Below are positions 1 to 7,555 of a stretch of 56,831 nt of DNA, one piece after another. Below the pieces are notes generated by a model, which was not told where the DNA came from, ran no database searches, and saw nothing but the letters and a program-made list of their open reading frames with translations. Source of the stretch: Pseudomonas brassicacearum subsp. brassicacearum (GTDB taxonomy: Bacteria > Pseudomonadota > Gammaproteobacteria > Pseudomonadales > Pseudomonadaceae); the NCBI RefSeq assembly GCF_008801605.1, contig NZ_VZPJ01000025.1, positions 1 to 56,831 of the forward strand, given 5' to 3'. Made by a program: the position numbers and the translations under genes. Positions within the stretch are counted from its first letter, which is position 1, and each line of letters starts with the position of its first letter.

Positions 1-87
1 AAACCCAGGCATTGGTGGTGCTTGCTCGCAAGCTCTGCCGGGTGGCATTTGCCTTGATGAAAAATCAGAGCGAATACCAGCCGAAGC

Positions 88-116
88 CTATGTTGCAGGG
101 TTGCCCTGCAACATAG
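88..116. repeat. Perfect 13-bp inverted repeat (hairpin)
   Basis: CTATGTTGCAGGG is followed by a 3-nt loop and its exact reverse complement. It has no T-run on either side, so it is not a canonical intrinsic terminator. It lies downstream of ung, which runs leftward. The rest of bases 1-196 shows no supported gene. Confidence 0.6.
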
Positions 117-152
117 AATCTCCCACATTGGACTTGGGTTGTCCTGAAACCC

Positions 153-175
153 TGTGGGAGCGAGCCTGCTCGCGA
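153..175. repeat. Solo REP element
   Basis: A single REP sequence, TGTGGGAGCGAGCCTGCTCG followed by CGA, just downstream of the ung stop codon. There is no facing partner nearby. Confidence 0.8.
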
Positions 176-196
176 AGGGGCTGTCCAATTAGCGCA

Positions 197-889
197 TCAA
201 ACCGGCGGCAATCGCCAATCGATAGGCGCCTCGCCATGTTGTTCGAGGAACTTGTTGGCCCGACTGAAATGCCCGCACCCCAGAAAACCACGATAAGCCG
301 ACAACGGCGACGGGTGGACCGAAGTCAGCACCAGGTGCTTGGTGGCGTCGATCAGCTTCTGCTTGCCCTGGGCATGGGCGCCCCATAGCAGGAAGACCAG
401 GTTCTGCTGGTGTTCGCTGACCACTTCGATGACTCGGTCGGTGAAGTGCTGCCAGCCCTTGCCTGCGTGGGCGTTGGCGGTGGCGCGCTCTACGGTCATG
501 GTGGTGTTGAGCAGCAACACGCCCTGTTCGGCCCAGCTTTGCAGGTAACCGTGATTCGGGATGTCGATGTTCAGGTCGCGCTTCAATTCCTTGAAGATGT
601 TTACCAGCGACGGCGGCGCTGGCACACCCGGCTGTACCGAGAAGCACAAGCCATGGGCCTGGCCCGGGCCGTGGTACGGGTCCTGGCCGAGAATCACCAC
701 CTTGACCTTGTCCAGCGGCGTGGAATTGAGGGCATTGAAAATCAGCGGGGCCGGTGGATAAATCTCCTTGCCGGCGGCGTATTCCCGACGCAGGAATTCG
801 CGCAACTCTGCCATGTAGGGCTGGTCGAACTCGGCACGCAGTGCCTGCTTCCAGCTCGGTTCGAGTTTGATACGGTCGTCGGCAGTCAT
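197..889 (-). CDS. ung: Uracil-DNA glycosylase
   Basis: Family 1 uracil-DNA glycosylase (about 230 aa), which removes uracil from DNA to start base-excision repair. Visible family motifs are the water-activating loop GQDPYHGPGQAHGLCFSV, the uracil-binding LLLNTTMTVE segment, LLWGAHAQGK, and the DNA-intercalation loop HPSPLSAYRGF near the C-terminus. The start at 889 gives MTADDRIKLEPSW, which matches the usual N-terminus. The frame stays open upstream to 988, but that extension looks unlike the family. The gene stands alone, with a REP element after its stop codon. Confidence 0.96.
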   Translation of the reverse strand: MTADDRIKLEPSWKQALRAEFDQPYMAELREFLRREYAAGKEIYPPAPLIFNALNSTPLDKVKVVILGQDPYHGPGQAHGLCFSVQPGVPAPPSLVNIFKELKRDLNIDIPNHGYLQSWAEQGVLLLNTTMTVERATANAHAGKGWQHFTDRVIEVVSEHQQNLVFLLWGAHAQGKQKLIDATKHLVLTSVHPSPLSAYRGFLGCGHFSRANKFLEQHGEAPIDWRLPPV

Positions 890-1020
890 GGTTGCATCCG
901 GTAAAAACAATGGGCGCACCCTAGGAAAGCCTACATGGCTTGTCAATTGATCTGACGCAGAACCAGCACTTTCCTGCGTAGCGGTCATACTGATTATTCA
1001 AATTTCTGATCGAGGTCACG

Positions 1021-2133
1021 ATGAATCTGCACTTCGAAGAGCTCACCGGCATCGACGGTGCCCGTATCGGCATCGCCACCCTGGACGCCGAAAAATCCCT
1101 GAACGCCTTGTCCCTGCCGATGATCAACGCCTTGCGTGATCGTCTCGATGCCTGGGCCCGGGAGTCGCAGGTCGTTTGTGTGTTATTGCGCGGCAATGGC
1201 GCCAAGGCATTTTGCGCCGGCGGTGAAGTGCGCAGCCTGGTGGAGGCCTGCCGTGCCCATCCCGGCGAAGTGCCGCCGCTGGCTGCGCAATTCTTCGCGG
1301 CGGAATACCGCTTGGACTTCAACCTGCACACCTACCCCAAACCCTTGCTGTGCTGGGGGCATGGCTATGTACTGGGTGGCGGCATGGGGCTGTTGCAAGG
1401 GGCGAGTATCCGCATCGTCACGCCAAGCAGTCGCCTGGCCATGCCGGAGATCAGCATCGGCCTGTACCCGGATGTCGGCGCCAGTTGGTTCCTGTCGCGC
1501 CTGCCCGGCAAGCTCGGCCTGTTTCTCGGCCTGACCGGCGCCCACATGAATGCCCGGGACGCCATCGACCTGGACCTGGCCGACCGCTTTTTGCTGGATG
1601 AACAACAGGACGACCTGATCGAAGGCCTGCTGCAACTCAATTGGCAGGAACAGACCGAGATGCAGCTCAACAGCCTGCTCAAGGCCCTGCAACAGGAAGC
1701 GGTCGGCCAAATGCCCGAAGCCCAATGGCTGCCACGTCGGCAGAAAATCGATGAATGGCTGGATGTCAGCGATGTGCGCTGTGCCTGGAAAGCCCTCAGC
1801 CTGCTGGTGGACCACTCGGACCCGCTGATCGCCCGCGCCGCCAAGACCATGACCGAAGGTTCGCCCTTGACCGCTTATCTGGTCTGGGAACAGATCGCCC
1901 GTGCCCGGCATTTGTCCTTGGCCGGCGTGTTCCGGATGGAATACACCTTGAGCCTCAACTGCTGTCGCCATCCGGAATTCAGCGAAGGCGTGCGCGCGCG
2001 GCTGATCGACAAGGACCACAAGCCCCGTTGGCACTGGCCGGACATCAACCATGTGCCCGAAGCGGCGGTCGAGGCGCACTTTCACAAGGCGTGGGAGGGG
2101 CGGCATCCGTTGGCGGATTTGTCCAACGAGTAA
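1021..2133 (+). CDS. Enoyl-CoA hydratase/isomerase family, 3-hydroxyisobutyryl-CoA hydrolase-like
   Basis: 370-residue crotonase-fold protein. The N-terminal half holds the CoA-binding and oxyanion-hole segments AKAFCAGGEVRSL and GYVLGGGMGLLQGA, then the MPEISIGLYPDVGASW region. That region, with the length of about 370 aa and the extended C-terminal domain, is typical of HIBYL-CoA hydrolases (valine catabolism) rather than short hydratases. The GAGGT ribosome site lies just before ATG 1021. No valine-pathway neighbours are present, so the substrate is inferred from family alone. Another acyl-CoA thioester is possible. Confidence 0.85.
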   Translation: MNLHFEELTGIDGARIGIATLDAEKSLNALSLPMINALRDRLDAWARESQVVCVLLRGNGAKAFCAGGEVRSLVEACRAHPGEVPPLAAQFFAAEYRLDFNLHTYPKPLLCWGHGYVLGGGMGLLQGASIRIVTPSSRLAMPEISIGLYPDVGASWFLSRLPGKLGLFLGLTGAHMNARDAIDLDLADRFLLDEQQDDLIEGLLQLNWQEQTEMQLNSLLKALQQEAVGQMPEAQWLPRRQKIDEWLDVSDVRCAWKALSLLVDHSDPLIARAAKTMTEGSPLTAYLVWEQIARARHLSLAGVFRMEYTLSLNCCRHPEFSEGVRARLIDKDHKPRWHWPDINHVPEAAVEAHFHKAWEGRHPLADLSNE

Positions 2134-2141
2134 AGCCCTGG

Positions 2142-2203
2142 GTGACACCTGTGGGAGTGACATTCTGTGAGAGTGACATTCTGTGAAAGTGACATCTGTG
2201 GGA
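2142..2203. repeat. Four tandem 15/16-bp repeats running into a REPIN
   Basis: Four consecutive units begin GTGACA and end TGTGGGA, TGTGAGA, TGTGAAA and TGTGGGA, at 2142-2156, 2157-2172, 2173-2188 and 2189-2203. The last unit merges with the left end of the adjoining REPIN, which suggests local duplication of the REP edge. Confidence 0.75.
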
Positions 2204-2286
2204 GCAAAGCTTGCTCGCGATAGCGGTATGCCTGTCACCGGGAAGCTGTCCGATCCCCTGTCATCGCGAGCAAGCTCGCTCCCACA
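2197..2286. repeat. REPIN (paired REP)
   Basis: Inverted pair: TGTGGGAGCAAAGCTTGCTC on the left and ATCGCGAGCAAGCTCGCTCC on the right, about 90 bp overall. It lies between two convergent genes. Confidence 0.9.
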
Positions 2287-2321
2287 AGCGTTATCCCATC
2301 GGGTTTATTGCAGGCACAAAA

Positions 2322-2350
2322 AAAGCGGCGCTCAATGCGCCGCTTTTTGT
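2322..2350 (-). terminator. Intrinsic terminator
   Basis: A ten-base stem (AAAGCGGCGC / GCGCCGCTTT, loop TCAAT) flanked by A-runs on one side and T-runs on the other. It lies directly after the minus-strand Tyr-rich lipoprotein gene and could work in both directions. Confidence 0.85.
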
Positions 2351-2360
2351 TGCCCAAAGG

Positions 2361-2771
2361 TCAGCGGTGGCTGTTGCGTCCATCGCGATCGCCACGTCCA
2401 CGATCGCGGTCGCCGCGTCCCCAATGATCACGTCCGCCTCGACCGCCTCGGTCGTCATTCCAGCCGCCCCGGTTATGGCCGTCCCAGCCACCCCGATTCG
2501 GATAAGACCGGTACGCCGCTCGCGGTGGCGAGTAGTAGCGTGGGCCTTGTTGATAGTAACGCGGTGCCGAGTAATAGCGCGGCGCCGGTTGGTAATACCG
2601 CGGTGCGTAATAGCCACGCGGAGCCGAATAATAACTCCCGCCACCGTAATAGACCGGCGCCGGTGAGGTGTAGACATCGGAACGGTAGTAGCTCGAGTCT
2701 CCGTCGTAATAAGGCACGCATGCCGAAAGAGTCAAACCGAGAAACGCAATGAGCAGCAGTCGTCGATACAT
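2361..2771 (-). CDS. Tyr/Gly/Arg-rich putative lipoprotein
   Basis: 136 aa. A signal peptide ends in a lipobox (LTLSAC, Cys18). Residues 20-90 are a low-complexity stretch rich in YY pairs separated by P, R, S and G. The last 45 residues are rich in Gly, Arg and Asp. A strong AGGAGG site precedes ATG 2771. No enzymatic domain is visible. Short lipoproteins of this style are common in Pseudomonas, and their role is unknown. It probably sits in the envelope. The terminator just downstream supports it as a real single-gene unit. Confidence 0.8.
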   Translation of the reverse strand: MYRRLLLIAFLGLTLSACVPYYDGDSSYYRSDVYTSPAPVYYGGGSYYSAPRGYYAPRYYQPAPRYYSAPRYYQQGPRYYSPPRAAYRSYPNRGGWDGHNRGGWNDDRGGRGGRDHWGRGDRDRGRGDRDGRNSHR

Positions 2772-2919
2772 GGCGGCCTCCTGGACCGCGAATGGGCCAC
2801 ATCAGCGACGCTGATGGGCGGCAGCCAACTTTGTGTGACTGACGCATATTCAGACAGCAAAATCGGAATCTGGTGCGACCTGGCAACAACTAGAAACATG
2901 TCGTTCGTCGCCCTCTTCC

Positions 2920-2935
2920 GGTGCGCGACGGCACC
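2920..2935. promoter_or_regulatory. Possible activator dyad upstream of the sigma-54-like promoter
   Basis: GGTGC and GCACC half-sites are separated by 6 nt, about 80 bp upstream of the -24/-12 element. The spacing and dyad suit an enhancer-type site. The half-site order is opposite to the usual NtrC box, so this is only a candidate. Elsewhere, 2772-3237 holds no credible gene. Confidence 0.25.
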
Positions 2936-3010
2936 ACAAGCAAGCACAAACCCGCCCTCAATCATCCCTCCTCAACAGCTGCCCTCTCTGGCTCGGGCTT
3001 TTGCCCGAAT

Positions 3011-3026
3011 TGGCACGGCTCTCGCT
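3011..3026 (+). promoter_or_regulatory. Sigma-54-type promoter (-24/-12)
   Basis: TGGCACG, 4 nt, then TCGCT: the invariant GG (3012-3013) and GC (3024-3025) are separated by exactly 10 nt, as RpoN promoters require. There is one deviation from TTGC in the -12 element. Transcription would start near 3037, about 50 nt before the riboswitch. This fits nitrogen-limitation control of guanidine use. Confidence 0.6.
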
Positions 3027-3084
3027 TTAACAAATTCCGTGCAGGAGTCATCACAGGTTCGCGGCACCACAATTTGCAATGGCT

Positions 3085-3180
3085 GACTAGGGTTCCGGCT
3101 CGCTTCTGGCGAGTGGCTGGTCCGAGAGTTGGCGACCTCCAGTTGAGGTTACACGGCGGGACAAAAGCCCGGGAGACAAG
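3085..3180 (+). ncRNA. Guanidine-I riboswitch (ykkC class)
   Basis: Carries the hallmark conserved blocks in order: CTAGGGTTCCG (3087-3097), TGGTCCGAGAG (3117-3127), and ACACGGCGGGACAAAAGCCC followed by GGGAGA (3151-3176). It sits about 60 nt before the first importer gene. By family knowledge this RNA binds guanidinium and switches on genes for guanidine export or degradation. It therefore identifies the operon's substrate as guanidine rather than urea. The expression platform between 3180 and 3237 was not resolved. Confidence 0.95.
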
Positions 3181-3237
3181 CCACCGTTCGCGGTGCCGCG
3201 TTGCTCCTGTCCGCCCTTGATCAACTGGAGAACTACC

Positions 3238-4305
3238 ATGCTCAAGCTTCGTCTGTCCGCCCTGCTCCTCGCCGCCCTCTCGGCCCTCGCGAGCTTCTCA
3301 TCCGCCGCCGCCCAAAAAGACCACTTCAGCGTCTGCTGGACCATTTACGCCGGCTGGATGCCCTGGGAATACGCCGGTAGCCAAGGCATCGTCGATAAAT
3401 GGGCAAAAAAATACGGCATCAAGATCGATGTCGTGCAGCTCAACGATTACGTCGAATCCATCAACCAGTACACCGCCGGTCAGTTCGACGGCTGCACCAT
3501 GACCAACATGGACGCCCTGACCATTCCCGCCGCCGGTGGCGTGGACAGCACCGCGCTGATCGTCAGCGACTTCTCCAACGGCAACGACGGCATCGTCCTC
3601 AAGGGCGAAGGCAAGAAAGTCGCCGACCTCAAGGGCATGGACGTCAATCTGGTGGAACTGTCGGTGTCCCATTACCTGCTGGCCCGTGCCCTGGATTCGG
3701 TAGGCCTCGCCGAGAAAGACCTGAAAGTCGTCAACACCTCCGACGCTGATATCTCTGCCGCCTTCAACACCGACCAGGTCAAGGCCGTCACCACCTGGAA
3801 CCCGATGCTCTCGGACATCAAGGCCCAGCCAGGCGTGAGCGAAGTATTCAATTCCAGCCAGGTTCCCGGCGAAATCATGGACATGATGGTGGTCAACACC
3901 CAGACCCTCCAGGACAACCCAGCCCTGGGCAAAGCGTTGACCGGCGCCTGGTTTGAAGTAGTGGCGCTGATGAACGCAAAAAACGCCGCGAGCAAGACGG
4001 CGCTGGAACACATGGCGAAAGCCTCGGGCACCGACCTGGCCGGCTTCCAGGCGCAACTGGACACCACCAAGCTGTTCGCCACCCCCAAGGAAGCCCTGAG
4101 TTTCGCCACCAGCGAGCAACTGCCCGCCACCATGGGCAAGGTGGCCGAGTTTTCGTTCCAGCACGGCTTGTTGGGCGAAGGCGCCAAGAGCACCGACGCG
4201 GTCGGCATGACGTTCGCCAATGGCGTGACCCGCGGCGACAAGGCCAACCTCAAGCTGCGCTTTGACCCGACCTACGTACAGCTGGCCGCCGACGCCAAGT
4301 TGTAA
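3238..4305 (+). CDS. ABC transporter substrate-binding protein (guanidine/urea-type)
   Basis: 355 aa with a cleavable signal peptide (hydrophobic residues 5-22, ending SSAAAQ). It then has an NMT1/TauA-like periplasmic binding fold, with CWTIYAGWMPWEYA near the mature N-terminus and GQFDGCTMTNMDAL. This subfamily has long been annotated as a putative urea ABC binding protein beside urea carboxylase. The upstream guanidine-I riboswitch indicates guanidine as the likely ligand. The start at ATG 3238 is chosen because GGAGAACTACC precedes it and it begins the signal peptide. First gene of the operon, 15 bp before the permease. Confidence 0.9.
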   Translation: MLKLRLSALLLAALSALASFSSAAAQKDHFSVCWTIYAGWMPWEYAGSQGIVDKWAKKYGIKIDVVQLNDYVESINQYTAGQFDGCTMTNMDALTIPAAGGVDSTALIVSDFSNGNDGIVLKGEGKKVADLKGMDVNLVELSVSHYLLARALDSVGLAEKDLKVVNTSDADISAAFNTDQVKAVTTWNPMLSDIKAQPGVSEVFNSSQVPGEIMDMMVVNTQTLQDNPALGKALTGAWFEVVALMNAKNAASKTALEHMAKASGTDLAGFQAQLDTTKLFATPKEALSFATSEQLPATMGKVAEFSFQHGLLGEGAKSTDAVGMTFANGVTRGDKANLKLRFDPTYVQLAADAKL

Positions 4306-4320
4306 ACCGGAGGACCTGGC

Positions 4321-5136
4321 ATGCGCCTGATCAACCGCTACCCGGATCGTCCCAGCCGCTTGTTGCTGGTGATCCTGCCATTCGCGCTGGTGTTGTTCGC
4401 CTACTTCATGGGCTCGGCCGAACGGTTGACGGACAACCCCAACGACAAGCTCCTGCCCAGCGCCGTGCAGATGGCCGATGCGGTGAAACGCCTGGCCTTC
4501 ACCGCCGACGCCCGCAGCGGCGAATACCTGCTCTGGCAAGACACCGCGTCGAGCCTGAGTCGGTTGGCCATCGGCCTGGGCATCAGCGCCCTGGCCGGGT
4601 TATGCCTGGGCATAGCCGCCGGTACGCTGCCACTGTTTGGCGCACCGCTGTCACCGTTGCTCACCGTGGTATCGATGGTGCCGCCGCTGGCCATCCTGCC
4701 GATCCTGTTCATCGTCTTCGGCCTGGGCGAACTGTCGAAAGTGATGCTGATCGTGATTGGCATCACACCGTGCCTGGCTCGCGACCTGGAACAGCGCGCC
4801 CGGGAAATTCCGCCCGAACTGCTGATCAAGGCCCAGACCCTCGGTGCGTCGACCTGGACCCTGCTGCTGCGGGTGGTGCTGCCGCAACTGCTGCCGCGCC
4901 TGTTGATTTCCCTGCGGCTGATGCTCGGTTCGGCCTGGTTGTTTCTGATCGCCGCCGAAGCCATCGCCTCCACCGATGGACTGGGCTATCGGATTTTCCT
5001 GGTGCGTCGTTACCTGGCGATGGACGTGATCTTGCCGTACGTGGTGTGGATCACCCTGCTCGCCTGGCTGATGGACTGGGGCCTCAAACGCCTGACCCGG
5101 CAAGCGTTCCCCTGGTACGAGGGGGCGAAGGCATGA
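4321..5136 (+). CDS. ABC transporter permease
   Basis: 271-aa inner-membrane protein with about six hydrophobic segments. The EAA-like loop appears around residues 165-185 (AQTLGASTWTLLLRVVLPQL). It belongs to the TauC/SsuC type of BPD permeases. GGAGGACCTGGC just before ATG 4321 is a good ribosome site. Its last codons overlap the ATP-binding gene (ATGA), implying translational coupling. It would form the channel for guanidine uptake with its two neighbours. Confidence 0.92.
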   Translation: MRLINRYPDRPSRLLLVILPFALVLFAYFMGSAERLTDNPNDKLLPSAVQMADAVKRLAFTADARSGEYLLWQDTASSLSRLAIGLGISALAGLCLGIAAGTLPLFGAPLSPLLTVVSMVPPLAILPILFIVFGLGELSKVMLIVIGITPCLARDLEQRAREIPPELLIKAQTLGASTWTLLLRVVLPQLLPRLLISLRLMLGSAWLFLIAAEAIASTDGLGYRIFLVRRYLAMDVILPYVVWITLLAWLMDWGLKRLTRQAFPWYEGAKA

Positions 5137-5921
5137 GCTTCATTACGGTGAACAACGTCTGGCAACAATATGCCGACCAGGTGGTACTGGAGCGTTTGAA
5201 CCTGAGCGTCTCTGAGGGTGAGTTCTGCACGTTGGTGGGCGCCTCGGGTTGTGGCAAGTCGACCTTCCTGCGCCTGTTGCTGGGCCAGGAACGCGCCAGC
5301 CGCGGACAGATTCTCCTGGATGGCGAACCCTTGGCCGGCGAGCCGGATGCCAGCCGGGGCGTGGTGTTCCAGCGCTATTCGGTGTTCCCGCACCTGAGCG
5401 TGCTGGACAACGTGGCCCTGGGCCTGGAGTTGCCGCGCTCGCCGCTGCTGGGACGGCTGTTCGGCAGCGCCAAGCGCCAGGCCCGCGAAGAAGCCGCGCA
5501 ACTGCTGGACAAGGTCGGCCTCGGCCATGCGCTGGATAAATACCCGGCGCAACTGTCCGGGGGCATGCAACAGCGGCTGGCGATTGCCCAGGCACTGATC
5601 ATGAAGCCGCGTGTCCTGCTGCTGGACGAGCCCTTCGGCGCCCTCGACCCAGGCATTCGCAAAGACATGCACGTCCTGTTGCTTGAGCTGTGGCGCGAAA
5701 CCCGGCTGACGGTGTTCATGGTCACCCATGACCTGTCCGAAGGTTTCAGCCTCGGCACGCGCCTGCTGGTGTTCGACAAGGTCCGCAGCGACCCGCACGC
5801 CCCCGGCGCCTATGGCGCACGCATTACCTACGACATTCCATTGAACAGCGACCGCCGCACCGCCCGTGCCGCCGTCGACGCCCTGCCCGCCGAACTGGCC
5901 GGCACGTTGCGTATCGCTTGA
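5133..5921 (+). CDS. ABC transporter ATP-binding protein
   Basis: 262 aa. Walker A is GASGCGKST, the signature is LSGGMQQR, Walker B is VLLLDEPFGALD, and the switch His is in MVTHDLSEGF. The family is the TauB/SsuB type. ATG 5133 overlaps the permease stop by 4 nt; the open frame extends far upstream, but that is antisense-like noise inside the permease gene. The C-terminal 30 residues extend beyond the core nucleotide-binding domain. It powers the guanidine importer. Confidence 0.94.
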   Translation: MSFITVNNVWQQYADQVVLERLNLSVSEGEFCTLVGASGCGKSTFLRLLLGQERASRGQILLDGEPLAGEPDASRGVVFQRYSVFPHLSVLDNVALGLELPRSPLLGRLFGSAKRQAREEAAQLLDKVGLGHALDKYPAQLSGGMQQRLAIAQALIMKPRVLLLDEPFGALDPGIRKDMHVLLLELWRETRLTVFMVTHDLSEGFSLGTRLLVFDKVRSDPHAPGAYGARITYDIPLNSDRRTARAAVDALPAELAGTLRIA

Positions 5922-5935
5922 AAGGAGCTCTCCCC

Positions 5936-6661
5936 ATGACCGACTCGACCCAATTGTTTACACCCTTCGCCGAAGAACTGCTGCCCGGCGGCGGCCACCG
6001 TTCCTTCGTACTCAAGCGCGGCCAACTGCTGCGCCTGACCGACCTGCGCGGCGGGGCCAACGTGAGTCTGACGCTGCTCAACGCCAACGAAAAAACCGAA
6101 CGCCTGAACCTGCCCGACAGCCTCAAATGCCAACACACCGCCAAGCTTACCGCCGGCCATTGCCTCTACTCCGACATGGGCCGGGTGCTGGCGGCCATCA
6201 CCGCCGATACCTGCGGCTGGAGCGACAGCCTCGGCGGCGTGCTCTGCGCTGAGGAAGTCGCTGAAAAATACGGTCAGGGCCGCTACCAGGAACTGCGCAA
6301 CGGCTTCTTTCGCAACGGCACCGACAACCTGCTGGTGGAGCTGGGTAAATGGGGTCTGGGCCTGTCCGACCTGCTGATGACCCTCAACCTGTTCAGCCGG
6401 GTCGATGTCGATGAGGCTGGCGGCTTTCACTTCGTTGAAGGCAACTCCCAGGCCGGCGACTACATCGAGCTGTACGCGCCGATGGACACCCTGGTGGTGC
6501 TGACCGCGCTGCAACATCCGATGGACCCGAACCCGCAATACGCCCCGCAACCGCTCAAGCTCAGTTGGATGAATGCCGACGCCAGCGTCGCCGAGCACTG
6601 TCGCCATTCGCGCCCGGAAAACCAGCGCGGCTTCATCAACACCGACCGCCTGTTCGCCTGA
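5936..6661 (+). CDS. cgdA: Carboxyguanidine deiminase subunit (urea carboxylase-associated protein 1)
   Basis: 241 aa of the urea-amidolyase-associated family 1 (DUF1989 type). It shows the family motifs LRLTDLRGGANVSL, SLKCQHTAKLTAGHCLYSDMG and DTCGWSD, the last two carrying the conserved Cys and His residues expected of a metal site. In guanidine operons the two associated proteins form the complex that converts carboxyguanidine to allophanate and ammonia. AAAGGAGC precedes ATG 5936. It follows the ATPase by 14 bp. The assignment of the A versus B name to this subunit is from memory and could be swapped. Confidence 0.85.
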   Translation: MTDSTQLFTPFAEELLPGGGHRSFVLKRGQLLRLTDLRGGANVSLTLLNANEKTERLNLPDSLKCQHTAKLTAGHCLYSDMGRVLAAITADTCGWSDSLGGVLCAEEVAEKYGQGRYQELRNGFFRNGTDNLLVELGKWGLGLSDLLMTLNLFSRVDVDEAGGFHFVEGNSQAGDYIELYAPMDTLVVLTALQHPMDPNPQYAPQPLKLSWMNADASVAEHCRHSRPENQRGFINTDRLFA

Positions 6662-6672
6662 GGATCGTAGCC

Positions 6673-7314
6673 ATGTCACTCACCATCGCCACCGCACACA
6701 AGCAACCCGATACCGCCGTCTACCGCGCCACGATTCCCGCCGGGGAACCGTGGCTGACAGAGGTCAAGGCCGGCCAGACCCTGCGCATCCTCGACCTGGA
6801 AGGCAACCAGGCGGTCGACACGTTGTTCTACAGCCTGGCCAACCCCAAGGAACGCTACGACGTGCAGCGCACCCTGCGCCGGCAGAACAGCGTCTACCTG
6901 AGCACCGGCAGCGTGCTGTATTCCAACCTCGGCCACCCGATGCTGACCATCGTCGAAGACACTTGCGGACGCCACGACACCCTCGGCGGGGCCTGCGCCC
7001 AGGAAAGCAACACCGTGCGCTACGCCCTGGAAAAACGCTACATGCACAGCTGCCGCGACAACTACCTGCGAGCCTGCGCCCACGACGGTCGGCTGGGCAA
7101 GGGCGACATCGGACCGAACATCAACTTCTTCATGAACGTGCCGGTCACCGCCGATGGCGGCCTGACCTTCGAAGATGGGATCTCGGCGCCAGGCAAATAC
7201 GTCGACCTGCGGGCCGAGATGGACGTGATCGTGTTGATCTCCAACTGCCCGCAACTGAACAACCCGTGCAACGCCTACAACCCTACGCCAGCGGAGCTCT
7301 TGATATGGAACTGA
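6673..7314 (+). CDS. cgdB: Carboxyguanidine deiminase subunit (urea carboxylase-associated protein 2)
   Basis: 213 aa, paralogous to the preceding gene. Motifs are GQTLRILDLEGNQAVDTLFY, LSTGSVLYSNLGHPML, VEDTCGRHDTLGGACAQESN and HSCRDNYL, with several Cys/His residues likely to bind metal. It starts at ATG 6673, 11 bp after the previous stop, and pairs with that product for deimination of carboxyguanidine. After it, the operon is interrupted by about 240 bp containing a REP-derived palindrome before the carboxylase. Both deiminase genes are complete. Confidence 0.85.
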   Translation: MSLTIATAHKQPDTAVYRATIPAGEPWLTEVKAGQTLRILDLEGNQAVDTLFYSLANPKERYDVQRTLRRQNSVYLSTGSVLYSNLGHPMLTIVEDTCGRHDTLGGACAQESNTVRYALEKRYMHSCRDNYLRACAHDGRLGKGDIGPNINFFMNVPVTADGGLTFEDGISAPGKYVDLRAEMDVIVLISNCPQLNNPCNAYNPTPAELLIWN

Positions 7315-7382
7315 AACTCACCCGCCTGCGCCGCTGGTTGTTTGTGTTGTGCCAGAGCCGGTCGGGGCAGTGCATCAAATAA
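7305..7382 (+). CDS. Possible small ORF (25 aa) overlapping the end of cgdB
   Basis: An ATG overlapping the last codons of cgdB opens a 25-codon frame rich in Leu, Arg and Lys (MELKLTRLRRWLF...), ending just before the palindrome. It may be chance. No family is recognised. It is listed because it fills part of an otherwise unexplained gap in a tightly packed operon. Confidence 0.15.
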   Translation: MELKLTRLRRWLFVLCQSRSGQCIK

Positions 7383-7408
7383 ACACAGATTTTATGAACA
7401 CCACCCAT

Positions 7409-7444
7409 CCCCTGTGGGAGCGAGCCTGCTCGCTCCCACAGGGG
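7409..7444. repeat. Compact perfect REP palindrome inside the guanidine operon
   Basis: CCCCTGTGGGAGCGAG (16 nt), loop CCTG, then the exact reverse complement. Two REP outer halves are joined head to head without the usual spacer. It lies 95 bp after cgdB and 111 bp before the carboxylase. It would form a very stable mRNA hairpin. Confidence 0.9.
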
Positions 7445-7555
7445 GGTAGTGGTGTTTGGAGGTTTGTCGCCAGGGACGACCCCGGCGGCCATCGAAAACT
7501 GCGGGACGGCCCGCATCCCAGTTCAGGCAGTACGCATGCCTGAGGGGGCAATGCC

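Noticed and set aside
2814..3086. 90-codon plus-strand frame upstream of the riboswitch
   Set aside because: It covers the sigma-54-like promoter and leader, has no ribosome site and no family.
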